A stretch of DNA of 34,095 nt. It comes from CAZTAR01 sp043813895. GTDB taxonomy: Bacteria; Planctomycetota; Phycisphaerae; UBA1845; UTPLA1. The position numbers were made by a program, and so were the translations under genes. The stretch's first letter is position 1. Each line of letters opens with the position of its first letter. The notes beneath the pieces are model-generated. The model was not told the DNA's origin. It saw nothing but the letters and a program-made list of their open reading frames with translations, and did no database searches. The stretch is taken from contig JBDRKQ010000234.1 in the NCBI GenBank assembly GCA_043813895.1, positions 1 to 34,095 of the forward strand, read 5' to 3'. Of the stretch, positions 8,276-16,877 are shown piece by piece.

Positions 8276-11200
8276 TTACGATCGCGGCGCCCTGAAGATC
8301 AGGGCATACCCCGCGGGCACCACCACCAAGTTGAGAAACGTCGAGCTTACCAGCCCGCCCAGTACGACGATTGCCATGGGGGCGAGGATTTCGCTGCCCG
8401 GCTCGCCGGCCGCCCACGCAATGGGGAGCAATCCCAAAACAGCGGTCAAGGCAGTCATCAGAATCGGCACCAGCCGCTCCTGCGAGCCCTGGATGATCGC
8501 CTCATGCAGGGGTTTACCCTCGTCCCGCATCAGGTGCGAGTAGTGGTTGACCAGCAGAATCCCGTTTCGCACGGCGATACCGAACAGCGTGATGAACCCG
8601 ACCATGCTCGCGATCGAGATCACGGGAGCTTCGTAGCGATCACCGAGCCCGAGCAACGCGAAGGCGTTGCCAAACACGCTCTCCGATTCGGCTATGAAGA
8701 TCGCTACAATCCCACCAATCATTGCGAGCGGCAGGTTGATCATGACCAGCATGGCGGCTCTGGTGGATCCGAACGACATGTTGAGCAGCAACAGAATAAG
8801 CATCGCTACCCCGGCCCCCATGACGTACAGAGTGTTGGATGCCGACTGTTGGGCCTCGAACTGGCCGCCATACGAAACGGCATAGCCGTAGCCCGCAACG
8901 ATCGGGTCGACGCGCTGCCGAACCTCCTCGACAAGATCACCGAGATTAAAGCCCTCCGCGACATTGCAGGAGATCACGGCCTTGCGCTGGGCGTTTTCAC
9001 GCGAGATCAGGTTCGACGCCTTCTCGATGCCGACGTCGGCGACTTCATTCAAGCGAACGAGCTTGCCGTCGCGGCCGCGCAGCAAGAGATCCTTTACCTG
9101 CTGGATGCGCTGCCGATGCTCCGGTGCCAGGCGCACGACGATCTCGAAGACGTTCACACCCTCGTTCACGACGGCGACGGTCTCGCCGAAGATCGCACTG
9201 CGGACCTGTTCGGCGGCATCGGCCGGCGTGAGGCCCCATCGGGCCAATTCATCGTGGCGATATCGAATCGGCAGCGACGTAATCATGATCTCGCGGTTGG
9301 CGGCGACATCACGGGCGCCCGGCAGCGGCGCGATGGCCGCTTCAACTTCCTTTGCGATCTTGCGCAAGACGCGCAGGTCTTCGCCGTACACGTCGATCGA
9401 GATCGCGGCTGGCGTCCCGGACATGATGTGCGACACTCGGTGCTCGATCGGCTGGCCGATCGTAGTGGTCATGCCGGGAACTGCTGACAACACCTCATCG
9501 ATCCTGCGGCGCACCGCGGTTTTTTCGTGTCCGACTTCTATGGTGACATCGATCTCGCTGTTACTGACGGGTTCGGCGTGCTCGTCGCGCTCGGCGCGAC
9601 CCGTGCGGCGCACGACCGAACGGACACCCTCGATCAGCGCAAGCCGCTTCTCGACGCCCTGCGCGATCCTGTTGCTCTCCTCAAGCGACGTACCGGGCGG
9701 CGCCATCACGAAGACGGTGAAAGTCCCTTCGTTGAACTCGGGCAGGAAACTCGCCCCGAACGTGCTCGCCAGCCATATACTCAAACTGGTCAATACCAAC
9801 GCGCCGGTGACGGTCGCCTTCCGATACCGCACAACGAACAACAGCGCCGGGCGATAGACCGCCTTAAGCCCTCGGATGACGAACGTCTCCCGCTCCGCGT
9901 CGCTCAATCGGCCGCGAAGCAGAGCCTGCGCCAATGCCGGCGTGACCGTCAACGCCACAAGCAGCGACGCACCGATCGCGAGAATGTACGTGATCCCGAG
10001 TGGTTGAAAGAATCGCCCTTCCAGGCCGCGAAGGAATAGCATGGGTAGAAACACGATCACAATGATGAGCGTCGCGAAGAGCACTGGGTTGAGCAATTCC
10101 GTGCATGCTTCGAAGATGACCTGGTGGCGCTGGCGGGACTCAGTTCCCGAGCCTACTTGGTGCAGTCGCAGTCGGCGGTAGATGTTCTCGACGAAGATGA
10201 TGCCATCATCCACGACGACGCCAATCGCGACCGCCAGGCCGCCGAGCGTCATCACGTTGATCGTTTCACCCAGGCCCCACATCACCAGCAGCGCGATGGC
10301 GACCGACAGCGGAATGGCCGTCAGCGTGATGATCGTTGTACGCACGTTCAGCAAGAACAGGACGAGCACGATCGCGACGATGATCGCGGCATCGCGGGCC
10401 ACATGGAGCACGTTGTTCAGCGAAAGGTTGATAAAGTCGCTTTGCCGGAAGATGTGCCGGTTCAATACAACGCCCGGCGGCAGGGCCGTTTCGACTGAGT
10501 CGAGGGCTTTGTCGACCGCTTCCGTCAGCGCGAGGGTGTTCGTGCCGGGCCCCTTTTGAATACTGAGCACGACAGCCGCGTGCCCACCCTCGGAGGCTGT
10601 GCCGCGTTTCAGTGCCGGGGCTATCTCGACCTCAGCTACTTGGCCGATGGTAATCGGCGTCCCCTCTTCGTACTTGATGATCGTCGAGCGAATATCCTCC
10701 ACGCGCCGCACGCGTCCCGTCTGGCGCAGCGGAATCTCGAGTCCGTCCACATTGACCAGATACCCGGCGCCGGCCGTGCTGTGCGTTTCACCGGCCGCGG
10801 CCACAACATCCCTGATCGTCAGGTCATAGAGCCGCAGCCGCTCCTGGTCAACGTTAATCTGGTACTCGGGCAGCTCGCCGCCGATCGCCACGACCTGCGA
10901 GACCCCGGGCACACTTAACAGCCGGTTGCGGAGCTCGAACTCACCAAAGGCCCGTAACTCCAGCGGGCTCACCGAGCCATCCGGCGAGCGTAACGTGACC
11001 AGCATGATCTCGCCGGTAATGCTCGTCACCGGCGTGATCTCGCTATGCACGTCCGGCGGCAAGCGCTCTTCGGCGAGCGTCAGCCGCTCAGAAACGAGGT
11101 AACGGGCACGGTAAATGTCGATGCCCCAGTCGAACTCGACCCAGACGATGGACAGACCGATTGCGCTGGCACTGCGGACCCGCCGGACACCCGGCAGCCC

Positions 11201-11422
11201 ATTGACGGCGCTCTCGATCGGGAAGGTAATGTACTGTTCGACCTCGTCGGCCGCGTATCCCGCCGACTCCGTCATAATGGTAACGGTGGGCGCATTGAGC
11301 TCTGGGAACACATCGACCGCCATCTGCGGCACTTGGTAGGCAGCGAAGCCGATCGCCAAGATCGCGAGGATGATCACGAGAGATGCGTTCTCAACGGAGA
11401 AGCGAATCAGGTTTTTCAGCAT
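8276..11422 (-). CDS. Heavy-metal efflux RND pump, CusA/CzcA family
   Basis: 1048 residues, the full length of the HME-RND family. It forms a proton-driven trimer in the inner membrane that moves metal ions through the adaptor and the outer-membrane factor. Seen: N-terminal helix, two large periplasmic loops and the transmembrane-4 proton relay at about 395-413 (AIGVVVDDGIIFVEN, with D405, E412 and N413). The AxGx3D form differs from the DFGx3DGA form of classic Zn/Co/Cd CzcA pumps and is closer to the CusA/other HME types, but the metal cannot be named. GGAGAG precedes ATG 11422, 12 bases after the adaptor stop. Core gene of a five-gene operon. Confidence 0.94.
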   Translation of the reverse strand: MLKNLIRFSVENASLVIILAILAIGFAAYQVPQMAVDVFPELNAPTVTIMTESAGYAADEVEQYITFPIESAVNGLPGVRRVRSASAIGLSIVWVEFDWGIDIYRARYLVSERLTLAEERLPPDVHSEITPVTSITGEIMLVTLRSPDGSVSPLELRAFGEFELRNRLLSVPGVSQVVAIGGELPEYQINVDQERLRLYDLTIRDVVAAAGETHSTAGAGYLVNVDGLEIPLRQTGRVRRVEDIRSTIIKYEEGTPITIGQVAEVEIAPALKRGTASEGGHAAVVLSIQKGPGTNTLALTEAVDKALDSVETALPPGVVLNRHIFRQSDFINLSLNNVLHVARDAAIIVAIVLVLFLLNVRTTIITLTAIPLSVAIALLVMWGLGETINVMTLGGLAVAIGVVVDDGIIFVENIYRRLRLHQVGSGTESRQRHQVIFEACTELLNPVLFATLIIVIVFLPMLFLRGLEGRFFQPLGITYILAIGASLLVALTVTPALAQALLRGRLSDAERETFVIRGLKAVYRPALLFVVRYRKATVTGALVLTSLSIWLASTFGASFLPEFNEGTFTVFVMAPPGTSLEESNRIAQGVEKRLALIEGVRSVVRRTGRAERDEHAEPVSNSEIDVTIEVGHEKTAVRRRIDEVLSAVPGMTTTIGQPIEHRVSHIMSGTPAAISIDVYGEDLRVLRKIAKEVEAAIAPLPGARDVAANREIMITSLPIRYRHDELARWGLTPADAAEQVRSAIFGETVAVVNEGVNVFEIVVRLAPEHRQRIQQVKDLLLRGRDGKLVRLNEVADVGIEKASNLISRENAQRKAVISCNVAEGFNLGDLVEEVRQRVDPIVAGYGYAVSYGGQFEAQQSASNTLYVMGAGVAMLILLLLNMSFGSTRAAMLVMINLPLAMIGGIVAIFIAESESVFGNAFALLGLGDRYEAPVISIASMVGFITLFGIAVRNGILLVNHYSHLMRDEGKPLHEAIIQGSQERLVPILMTALTAVLGLLPIAWAAGEPGSEILAPMAIVVLGGLVSSTFLNLVVVPAGYALIFRAPRS

Positions 11423-11434
11423 GTCGGCTCTCCG

Positions 11435-12865
11435 CTAGTGCTCTTTGGTCTCATGAAACGCACCGTCTGCATGAAAGTGGCCGCCCTTCTGCATCTCCCC
11501 GGTTGTGGAACTGGCCAGCATGAGCGGGTAGACGCCGCCGAGTACGATTTCGTCGCCTGGTCGGACGCCGCTCTTCACCTCGATCCAGCGATTGTCGGTC
11601 GCGCCCAAATCGGCGACGATCCGGACCACTTGGTCCGGATCACGCGGATCGCGCCGGAAGAAGACCTTGTCGAGACCGTCACGCACAATGGCGGCTTCAG
11701 GAATGGTGAGCACTGGCTCATCGCCGCCATCGACAAGCACTTCGAGATACGCCGTCACGCCGGCCTTCGCCCAGCGCGGCAGCCCCTCAGGTACAAGGTA
11801 GATGGGAATGGTGCGCTGCTCCGGATGCGCCTGAAACCCGACGTCGATCCGACCGTCGACCGTATCCTGTAGGTCAATGCTCCCGCCCAGCGGTGGAACG
11901 AGGCGCCCGGGCTGCCCGTCTTCGAAGAGATTGATATCCGTCTGTAGGGCATCCGCGTGAAAACGGAGGGCGGTGGGCTCAATCGTCTCCACGATCAGGT
12001 CCCCGGTCTCCGCCCAACCTTGGTTGGTCACGCCGATCTGATTAATCACGCCGGCCGCCTCCGCGCGGACAACGATGCGATCCACGGTCGACCAGTACGG
12101 GGTTGCGAGCGATTCGTCCTCCTTCGGCTCCGTGCCCTCCTCCGGCTCCAACAGTTTTTCGAGTTGCTCGCGTGGCACGCCGGACAACGACTGAGCCTCG
12201 TTCAGCAGAACGTTGTACGCCAGGAGTGCCGACTGCATGTCGGCCTTCTTGGCGCGGACTTCAGCCTCCAACCGCGGCGCCATCGTCTGCAGCTTCGACA
12301 GCTCGGCCTCCAGCTCAACGTCGCGCGAACCAGCCCCCGTCAACCGCCCGATACGCTGCTCCAAAAACGCAAGCTGGGTCTCGTTCTCTGTCTTCGCAGC
12401 GCGGGCGGCGTCCAATTCGGGAAGGCAGCAATAGCATGCCTTGAACGCCTCCGCGAGCCCTGACTGCACGCGATGCCATTGGGGCGAGTCAAGCTCGAAC
12501 AGCACGTCGCCGGCAGAGACCGTCTGGAATTGCTCAACGGCCAGCCGAACCCGCCCCGAGAGCATCGCGTTGTACTCCCGCCGCGCTTTGGGCCTGAACT
12601 CGAACTGGCCCGGCAGGCGAATCACGCTGCGAACCGCTCGCCGCTCGGTCTTCACAAACGTAATGCCCAGGTTCTGTCGCACGCTGGGTGGAATGTCGAT
12701 GCGGTTCGTCGGGGCTGCGGCGGCTTCTTCGCGTTCCTGCGCATGGGTATCCGCATTTGACGTCGCGTCATCGCGGCAGCCCGGCAACGTCAGGAATGCG
12801 ATTAGTCCGGCAAGCGCTACGGCACCGGCCGCCGAGCGCTTCGGTGTGATAAGATCTTTGTTCAT
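11435..12865 (-). CDS. Efflux RND periplasmic adaptor (membrane fusion) lipoprotein
   Basis: 476 residues. Lipobox LTLPGC with C30, then the barrel-sandwich start (LPGQFEFRP; GDVLFELDSPQW at about 119-130), a helical hairpin (about 130-235), the second lipoyl half and a beta-barrel with the closing GVRPGDEIVLGG motif. It links the RND pump to the outer-membrane factor. Two oddities: a Cys cluster ACYCC (C144, C146, C147) at the base of the hairpin, and a His-rich C-terminus (HFHADGAFHETKEH), both possible metal contacts. The start overlaps the stop of the outer-membrane gene (ATGA), so the two are coupled. Confidence 0.92.
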   Translation of the reverse strand: MNKDLITPKRSAAGAVALAGLIAFLTLPGCRDDATSNADTHAQEREEAAAAPTNRIDIPPSVRQNLGITFVKTERRAVRSVIRLPGQFEFRPKARREYNAMLSGRVRLAVEQFQTVSAGDVLFELDSPQWHRVQSGLAEAFKACYCCLPELDAARAAKTENETQLAFLEQRIGRLTGAGSRDVELEAELSKLQTMAPRLEAEVRAKKADMQSALLAYNVLLNEAQSLSGVPREQLEKLLEPEEGTEPKEDESLATPYWSTVDRIVVRAEAAGVINQIGVTNQGWAETGDLIVETIEPTALRFHADALQTDINLFEDGQPGRLVPPLGGSIDLQDTVDGRIDVGFQAHPEQRTIPIYLVPEGLPRWAKAGVTAYLEVLVDGGDEPVLTIPEAAIVRDGLDKVFFRRDPRDPDQVVRIVADLGATDNRWIEVKSGVRPGDEIVLGGVYPLMLASSTTGEMQKGGHFHADGAFHETKEH

Positions 12866-14388
12866 TCGTCGTTCTCCTGGGCTTCCGCCTGTGAAGGCGT
12901 GATCCAGCGCGGCTCCAGCATCTGTTGCAGTACGCAGGCCGCCTGGGCCTCCGCCAGGGTTGCTGCTAGTAGTTCAAGTTTCGTTTCCACCGCGCTGCTC
13001 AGCGCGTCGCGCAATACGAGCACATCGACTTCGCCCAGGTCGAGCAGTTTGCGCGTCTCTTCGACCTGACGATCCACCAGCGGCGCAACGTCATCGAGCA
13101 GCATCTCTCGTCGCTCGGCAGCATGACGCAGTCTTGCTTCGGCGCGAGCCAACTCGGAGAGCACCTGCTCGATCTGCGCTTCGGCGCGCGCGCGGGCAGC
13201 CTCACGCTCCGCGGCTGCTTCCGCGACCGCCTGACGATTGTGATTCCACAGCGGGATCGGAAGACCGAACCCCATACCCAGTCGCGAGAAGCCCTCTTCA
13301 AACGAATAGCTCGGGCCCAGATTGAGATCCGGGTACTGCTTGCGCACTTCGAGTCGCAGACGTTCCTCGGCTGCTTCGTACTCGGCGCGCACCGCAAGGA
13401 TTCGCGGATCGCGGCGCAAGAGCATGTCGCGACGTGAATCCAGGGCCTCGTCGATGCGAGGCAGGAACACTTGCGGCTGCAGTTCAACCGGCGTTTCCGG
13501 GGCAAGACCGAGTATCGCGAAGAGTTCCAGCCGCTGCAGTTCAGCTTCCGAATCCGCCGCCTGCAATGCCGCGCGCTGACGTCGAAGTTCGACCAGCAAC
13601 AGACGTGCATCGGTCGGCTTGAGTTCGCCGGCCGCCGCAAGTCGCTCGGTCATCGTCGCGACCGTGCCGAGTTGCTCCATGAATGCTTTGATTACCTCGA
13701 TCCGTTCGCGCGTTGTCGACCATGCCAGCCACGCCGTCCGCAAGCGGGTTAGGAGTTCCCATTCCGAAATGAGTATCCGCCGCCAGGAAGCGTTGTATTC
13801 CGCCCAGGCCCAGTCCTGTTCAACGGCGAGTCGCCCCGAGATGGGAATCGTGATACTCAAGCCCGCGCCGATGATCCAGGGGTCCTCAATGAAGTCCCCC
13901 TCCCCGCGACGGAAACCCGGCGGTGTGATCTCCAAGCCGTCCGCGCTTGGGCCACTGGCGCCGACGATACCGGTGTTGACGCCATCGAACGATGGTCTAT
14001 CGAAACGGAACTTCGCCCGCGAGCCACGATCCGCAAAACGCATCACCTTGGCTTCAAACTCGGGATCCGGCCACCAACCGGCCTCACGCGCACTGGCGAG
14101 CGGTACGGCCGCCTGTGCCCGGGCCAGTCGGAGCTGCGGGTTGAAGACCAGCGCGACGGCCTCCGCCTCCACAAGGCTCAGCCCATCCGACGGGTCGTAC
14201 GGCGCGTTTTCCTCGCCGTCAGCCAGTGTATCAGCATACTCACGAATGGAATCGACGTTGATGTCGCGAAGCCCCCACGTCTCCGCATATCGCTCAAGTT
14301 CCATCGGGCGCCGTTCGTACGTCGCGCAGCCCGTCAGGACGAGCAACGCTACGGGTAACGCCCGGGACCATCGCTTTGTGTGTGACAT
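12862..14388 (-). CDS. Outer-membrane efflux factor (TolC/CusC-like lipoprotein)
   Basis: 508 residues. Lipobox LVLTGC (C21), then a duplicated alpha-helical barrel arrangement with long coiled helices (about 60-270 and 310-480), typical of outer-membrane efflux proteins; LVEAEAVALVFNPQLRLARA is the usual opening helix. It provides the outer-membrane channel for the RND pump encoded two genes downstream. The start at 14388 (MSHTKRW) gives a proper lipoprotein signal and has AGAGGAAG just upstream; the frame extends to 14445 but without such features. Preceded by a short perfect inverted repeat in the 125-bp gap behind the Cys-rich gene. Confidence 0.9.
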   Translation of the reverse strand: MSHTKRWSRALPVALLVLTGCATYERRPMELERYAETWGLRDINVDSIREYADTLADGEENAPYDPSDGLSLVEAEAVALVFNPQLRLARAQAAVPLASAREAGWWPDPEFEAKVMRFADRGSRAKFRFDRPSFDGVNTGIVGASGPSADGLEITPPGFRRGEGDFIEDPWIIGAGLSITIPISGRLAVEQDWAWAEYNASWRRILISEWELLTRLRTAWLAWSTTRERIEVIKAFMEQLGTVATMTERLAAAGELKPTDARLLLVELRRQRAALQAADSEAELQRLELFAILGLAPETPVELQPQVFLPRIDEALDSRRDMLLRRDPRILAVRAEYEAAEERLRLEVRKQYPDLNLGPSYSFEEGFSRLGMGFGLPIPLWNHNRQAVAEAAAEREAARARAEAQIEQVLSELARAEARLRHAAERREMLLDDVAPLVDRQVEETRKLLDLGEVDVLVLRDALSSAVETKLELLAATLAEAQAACVLQQMLEPRWITPSQAEAQENDE

Positions 14389-14420
14389 GATCTTCCTCTG
14401 CAAAAGCCTCAATGCGCCCC

Positions 14421-14435
14421 CCCATGCAACATGGG
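14421..14435. promoter_or_regulatory. Perfect inverted repeat in the leader of the outer-membrane factor gene
   Basis: CCCATG, CAA, CATGGG: two 6-base arms around three bases, lying 32 bases upstream of the outer-membrane factor start codon. It could be a small hairpin in the polycistronic mRNA or a short operator. The symmetry is seen; the role is a guess. Confidence 0.35.
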
Positions 14436-14513
14436 ATGTTCTCACGGCGCACGGGATTGCCCTCGCGGAGGCTGTCGTAGCTCACGCGAGTCCCGAAGAC
14501 GGCCTTCAGTGTA

Positions 14514-14930
14514 TCAATCGAGCAGAGGAAGCGTAATCGCGTGGAGAGTTGCCGGGCGGCTTGGCGGCAGTGCGGGCGGCAAGTGACGCGCCGGATCGCC
14601 TGACGCGTCAGATTCGAGGATGCCAGTCATAGGGCACGCCGCCGCAAAGCCTTCAAGAAGGCGATGTTGCTGCGTTACCCGTGCGACTTGCGCTTCGGAT
14701 GCGTCGCAAAGGAAGCAGTCACTGCAGTCGTGCTGAACCGGCGGATCGGTATCGGAACCGTCATGGCAGGTGGTCGAAGAACCGTAATCCATCCTGCACG
14801 GCGCGATGGTGCAACCGCATCGCTCCGGGACGGCGCCCTCCAAAGCATGATGCAGCACATGCCCGCTCGCTGACGCGAGCTGGACCAGCGCCAAGACGCA
14901 AACGAAGATCAATCGTGGCAGAATACGCAT
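14514..14930 (-). CDS. Cys/His-rich exported protein heading the metal operon
   Basis: 138 residues, not assigned to a known family with certainty. A signal peptide (1-22) is followed by a Cys- and His-rich segment: C38, C40, C45, C55, C69, C72, C75 and C99, with H24, H27, H28, H56 and H67. The core HDCSDCFLC (67-75) is a CxxCxxC motif with an adjacent His and resembles the metal-site region of DUF2946-like periplasmic proteins. As first gene of the RND operon it may be a periplasmic metal sensor or carrier. It has no clear ribosome site, but a good promoter ends 7 bases before its ATG, so the transcript is probably leaderless. Confidence 0.75.
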   Translation of the reverse strand: MRILPRLIFVCVLALVQLASASGHVLHHALEGAVPERCGCTIAPCRMDYGSSTTCHDGSDTDPPVQHDCSDCFLCDASEAQVARVTQQHRLLEGFAAACPMTGILESDASGDPARHLPPALPPSRPATLHAITLPLLD

Positions 14931-15232
14931 TATGCAGATGGTAGGCTACTGCCGCCACATTGTCAACCCAATGGCGAGGCCGCCTGTCCCAACTGAAGAC
15001 TCCGTTCTCGTCGTTTCATAAGGACTTGCGCACTTCACCTTCGCCCGCTGATCCGCTGCGACGATGCCACGCAGAACGCGAACTGATGGGCCACCAGGAC
15101 CATCGCAGGCTGCGCCGTCGTCTTCTTCTTGCGCGCGTTGCTCTGGAATCGCGCTGCCGTCGCGGCCTAAGATCTGGCCCCGCGACAGCGGTTGGCTATG
15201 CTCCGCGCGTCGGCGAAGCGCCCGAGGTTGCG
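14931..15232. other. Intergenic region between metal operon and glycosyltransferase gene
   Basis: About 300 bp. Its left end holds the metal-operon promoter. Nothing else was recognised; the long minus-strand frame running through it into the glycosyltransferase gene is an Arg/His-rich shadow. No clear terminator for the glycosyltransferase gene was found. Confidence 0.4.
14938..14966 (-). promoter_or_regulatory. Sigma70-type promoter of the metal-efflux operon
   Basis: On the minus strand, TTGACA (14966-14961), a 17-base spacer and TACCAT (14943-14938): a perfect -35 and a 4/6 -10 at ideal spacing. The predicted start of transcription falls at about 14931, one base before the ATG of the Cys-rich gene. 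The spacer holds GGC...GCC symmetry that might bind a regulator, but no regulator gene is present beside the operon. Confidence 0.6.
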
Positions 15233-16468
15233 TCAGGGTATGGTCAGAGAAGAGCCCTTGTCCGGCAGGACGTCGATGACGCGGGAACCGCGGACGCGGT
15301 ATGTCGTCTTGCCCCACCGCACAGAGCCTCGCCCGGTAATGATGAACCACGCGCGGTAAAGCAAGGCCGTACACACGACGCTGCCGGCCACAAACGACAG
15401 TACAGACGGGCGCTTCCTCAGCGTCAGCGCGAACAGGTGACGCACGACGGCTTGCATCATCGCGATGTGAAGCAGGCAGGCGGTGACGAGCGCCCATCCC
15501 GCCGTCATGCCGAGGGCCAACGCGGCGTACAGACCGATCGGCAATGCCCAGAGCGGAGAGGAGACACCGCCGGCAACCAATTGCGTGCTGCACAGGATGC
15601 GACCGGGGGTGACGAGGCTACCGATCAACACGCGGGTCAGGGCATCCACAGTGCTGGTGAAGCTGTTGTTGCGCGTGGTAATGTACATCTCCTTGCCCTG
15701 GCCGATCCACCGCTTGAGCCCCAGTGCGGCGGCTTTGTTCGCCATGGTGAGGTCTTCGGCCAACTCGGCCTGGACCGATGCGTGTCCCCCCATCTTCTCG
15801 TAGGCCTCGCGTGAAAAGAGCATGAACTGGCCGTTGCCCAGCCGGATTTCCGACTTGGCCGCGCCGCGTTTTGTGCCCATGACCGCCCAAAGGCCGAGTA
15901 GCCAGCCCGCCACCGGCGTGAGCAACCGCTCCGAGACGCTGCGGAGTTCCAGGCTCGGCCACAACGAGGCGAAGGCAACGCCATCGTCGAACACCTTCCG
16001 CATCACGGCCGCGATCGCGCCGGGCTCGATCCGGCAATCGCAGTCGATGAAGAGGAGGTAGTCGGCGTCTACCTGCTCCGTCGCGACGGCCAACGCGTGC
16101 GTCTTGCCAATCCAGCCTTCCGGCAGGTGTTCGACTTCAACAAGGCTGACTCGTGGATCCCGTGCCATGATCTCCCGAACGCGCGGACTCGTCTCATCGT
16201 CGCTTCGGTCGTCTACCACGATGATGCGGAAGTTGCCGTAGTTCTGTTGGAGCAAGAGGCCGAGGCATTGTTTGATCCGGGCCTCCTCGTTGTGGGCGGC
16301 GATGACAACCGCCAACGACGGAGAACCGGCATCCGCCGGCAACTCGGGAAGCGGACTGATCCGCGTGTCGTCATCCAGGTTCAGCCCGCGCGCCCATATC
16401 AGCCCACAGGTCCACAGGACAAACAGGCAAACCTGGAAGACGAGCACCACCCACACGAAGGTCGTCAA
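15233..16468 (-). CDS. Family 2 glycosyltransferase, HpnB/CrtQ-like membrane protein
   Basis: 411 residues. One N-terminal membrane helix (about 4-26), a GT-A domain (51-270) with VVIAAHNEEARI, VVDDRSDD, GWIGKTHAL, the metal-binding DxD (D142-C-D144) and the catalytic AEDLTMAN region, then three or four C-terminal helices. The layout fits the glycosyltransferases associated with hopanoid and carotenoid clusters (HpnB, CrtQ), which transfer a sugar to a membrane lipid, but no other hopanoid gene is in view. The start is a TTG at 16468, supported by TAAGGAG about ten bases upstream and by the absence of a better ATG. Divergent from the acyltransferase-like gene. Confidence 0.88.
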   Translation of the reverse strand: MTTFVWVVLVFQVCLFVLWTCGLIWARGLNLDDDTRISPLPELPADAGSPSLAVVIAAHNEEARIKQCLGLLLQQNYGNFRIIVVDDRSDDETSPRVREIMARDPRVSLVEVEHLPEGWIGKTHALAVATEQVDADYLLFIDCDCRIEPGAIAAVMRKVFDDGVAFASLWPSLELRSVSERLLTPVAGWLLGLWAVMGTKRGAAKSEIRLGNGQFMLFSREAYEKMGGHASVQAELAEDLTMANKAAALGLKRWIGQGKEMYITTRNNSFTSTVDALTRVLIGSLVTPGRILCSTQLVAGGVSSPLWALPIGLYAALALGMTAGWALVTACLLHIAMMQAVVRHLFALTLRKRPSVLSFVAGSVVCTALLYRAWFIITGRGSVRWGKTTYRVRGSRVIDVLPDKGSSLTIP

Positions 16469-16877
16469 GAAGGCGTCTCCTTAGGGGCGCAGGTTAAATC
16501 AGGGGAACCGCGCTCTGCCGTCTCACAGCCGATACGCCCGCGCCACGCTCAACCGTTGCCGACTCCAGAGTCTCGACGCAGTGTACGCCAACGCCTCGAA
16601 TGCTACAAAGCACGAGTTTGCCGCAGCCGACCGCGGGGGAAGAGCCTGTCGATGTGAGGTGGGGGAGATTGCACCCGGGCGGTGCGGTCCGGTGGGTCGC
16701 CAATGACAAGCTATGAACCGGCGTCAGCCACAGCGGATCGCCGCCGGAATCGAGCTTGAAACGGTCGGACCGAGCTTGCGTAATGCGGAACCTTCGCAAA
16801 TACTGGCCCACACGGGAGTAATGCGCGGGATCGGGTATCGGCCTGCGGGCGTCTCCCACGCGAGAGAATCACCCCTC
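16469..16877. other. Divergent intergenic region (409 bp)
   Basis: Between the glycosyltransferase gene (-) and the acyltransferase-like gene (+). It holds the strong TAAGGAG ribosome site of the glycosyltransferase (about 16479-16485 on the minus strand) and a short hairpin, GCACC/GGTGC (16671-16675 and 16681-16685). The plus-strand frame is open from 16713, but its translation to 16877 does not look like a protein domain. No convincing promoter pair was found. Confidence 0.35.

Noticed and set aside
14946..15593. Minus-strand frame of 215 codons overlapping the glycosyltransferase end
   Set aside because: Most of it overlaps the glycosyltransferase gene in another frame, and the translation is Arg-rich without structure.
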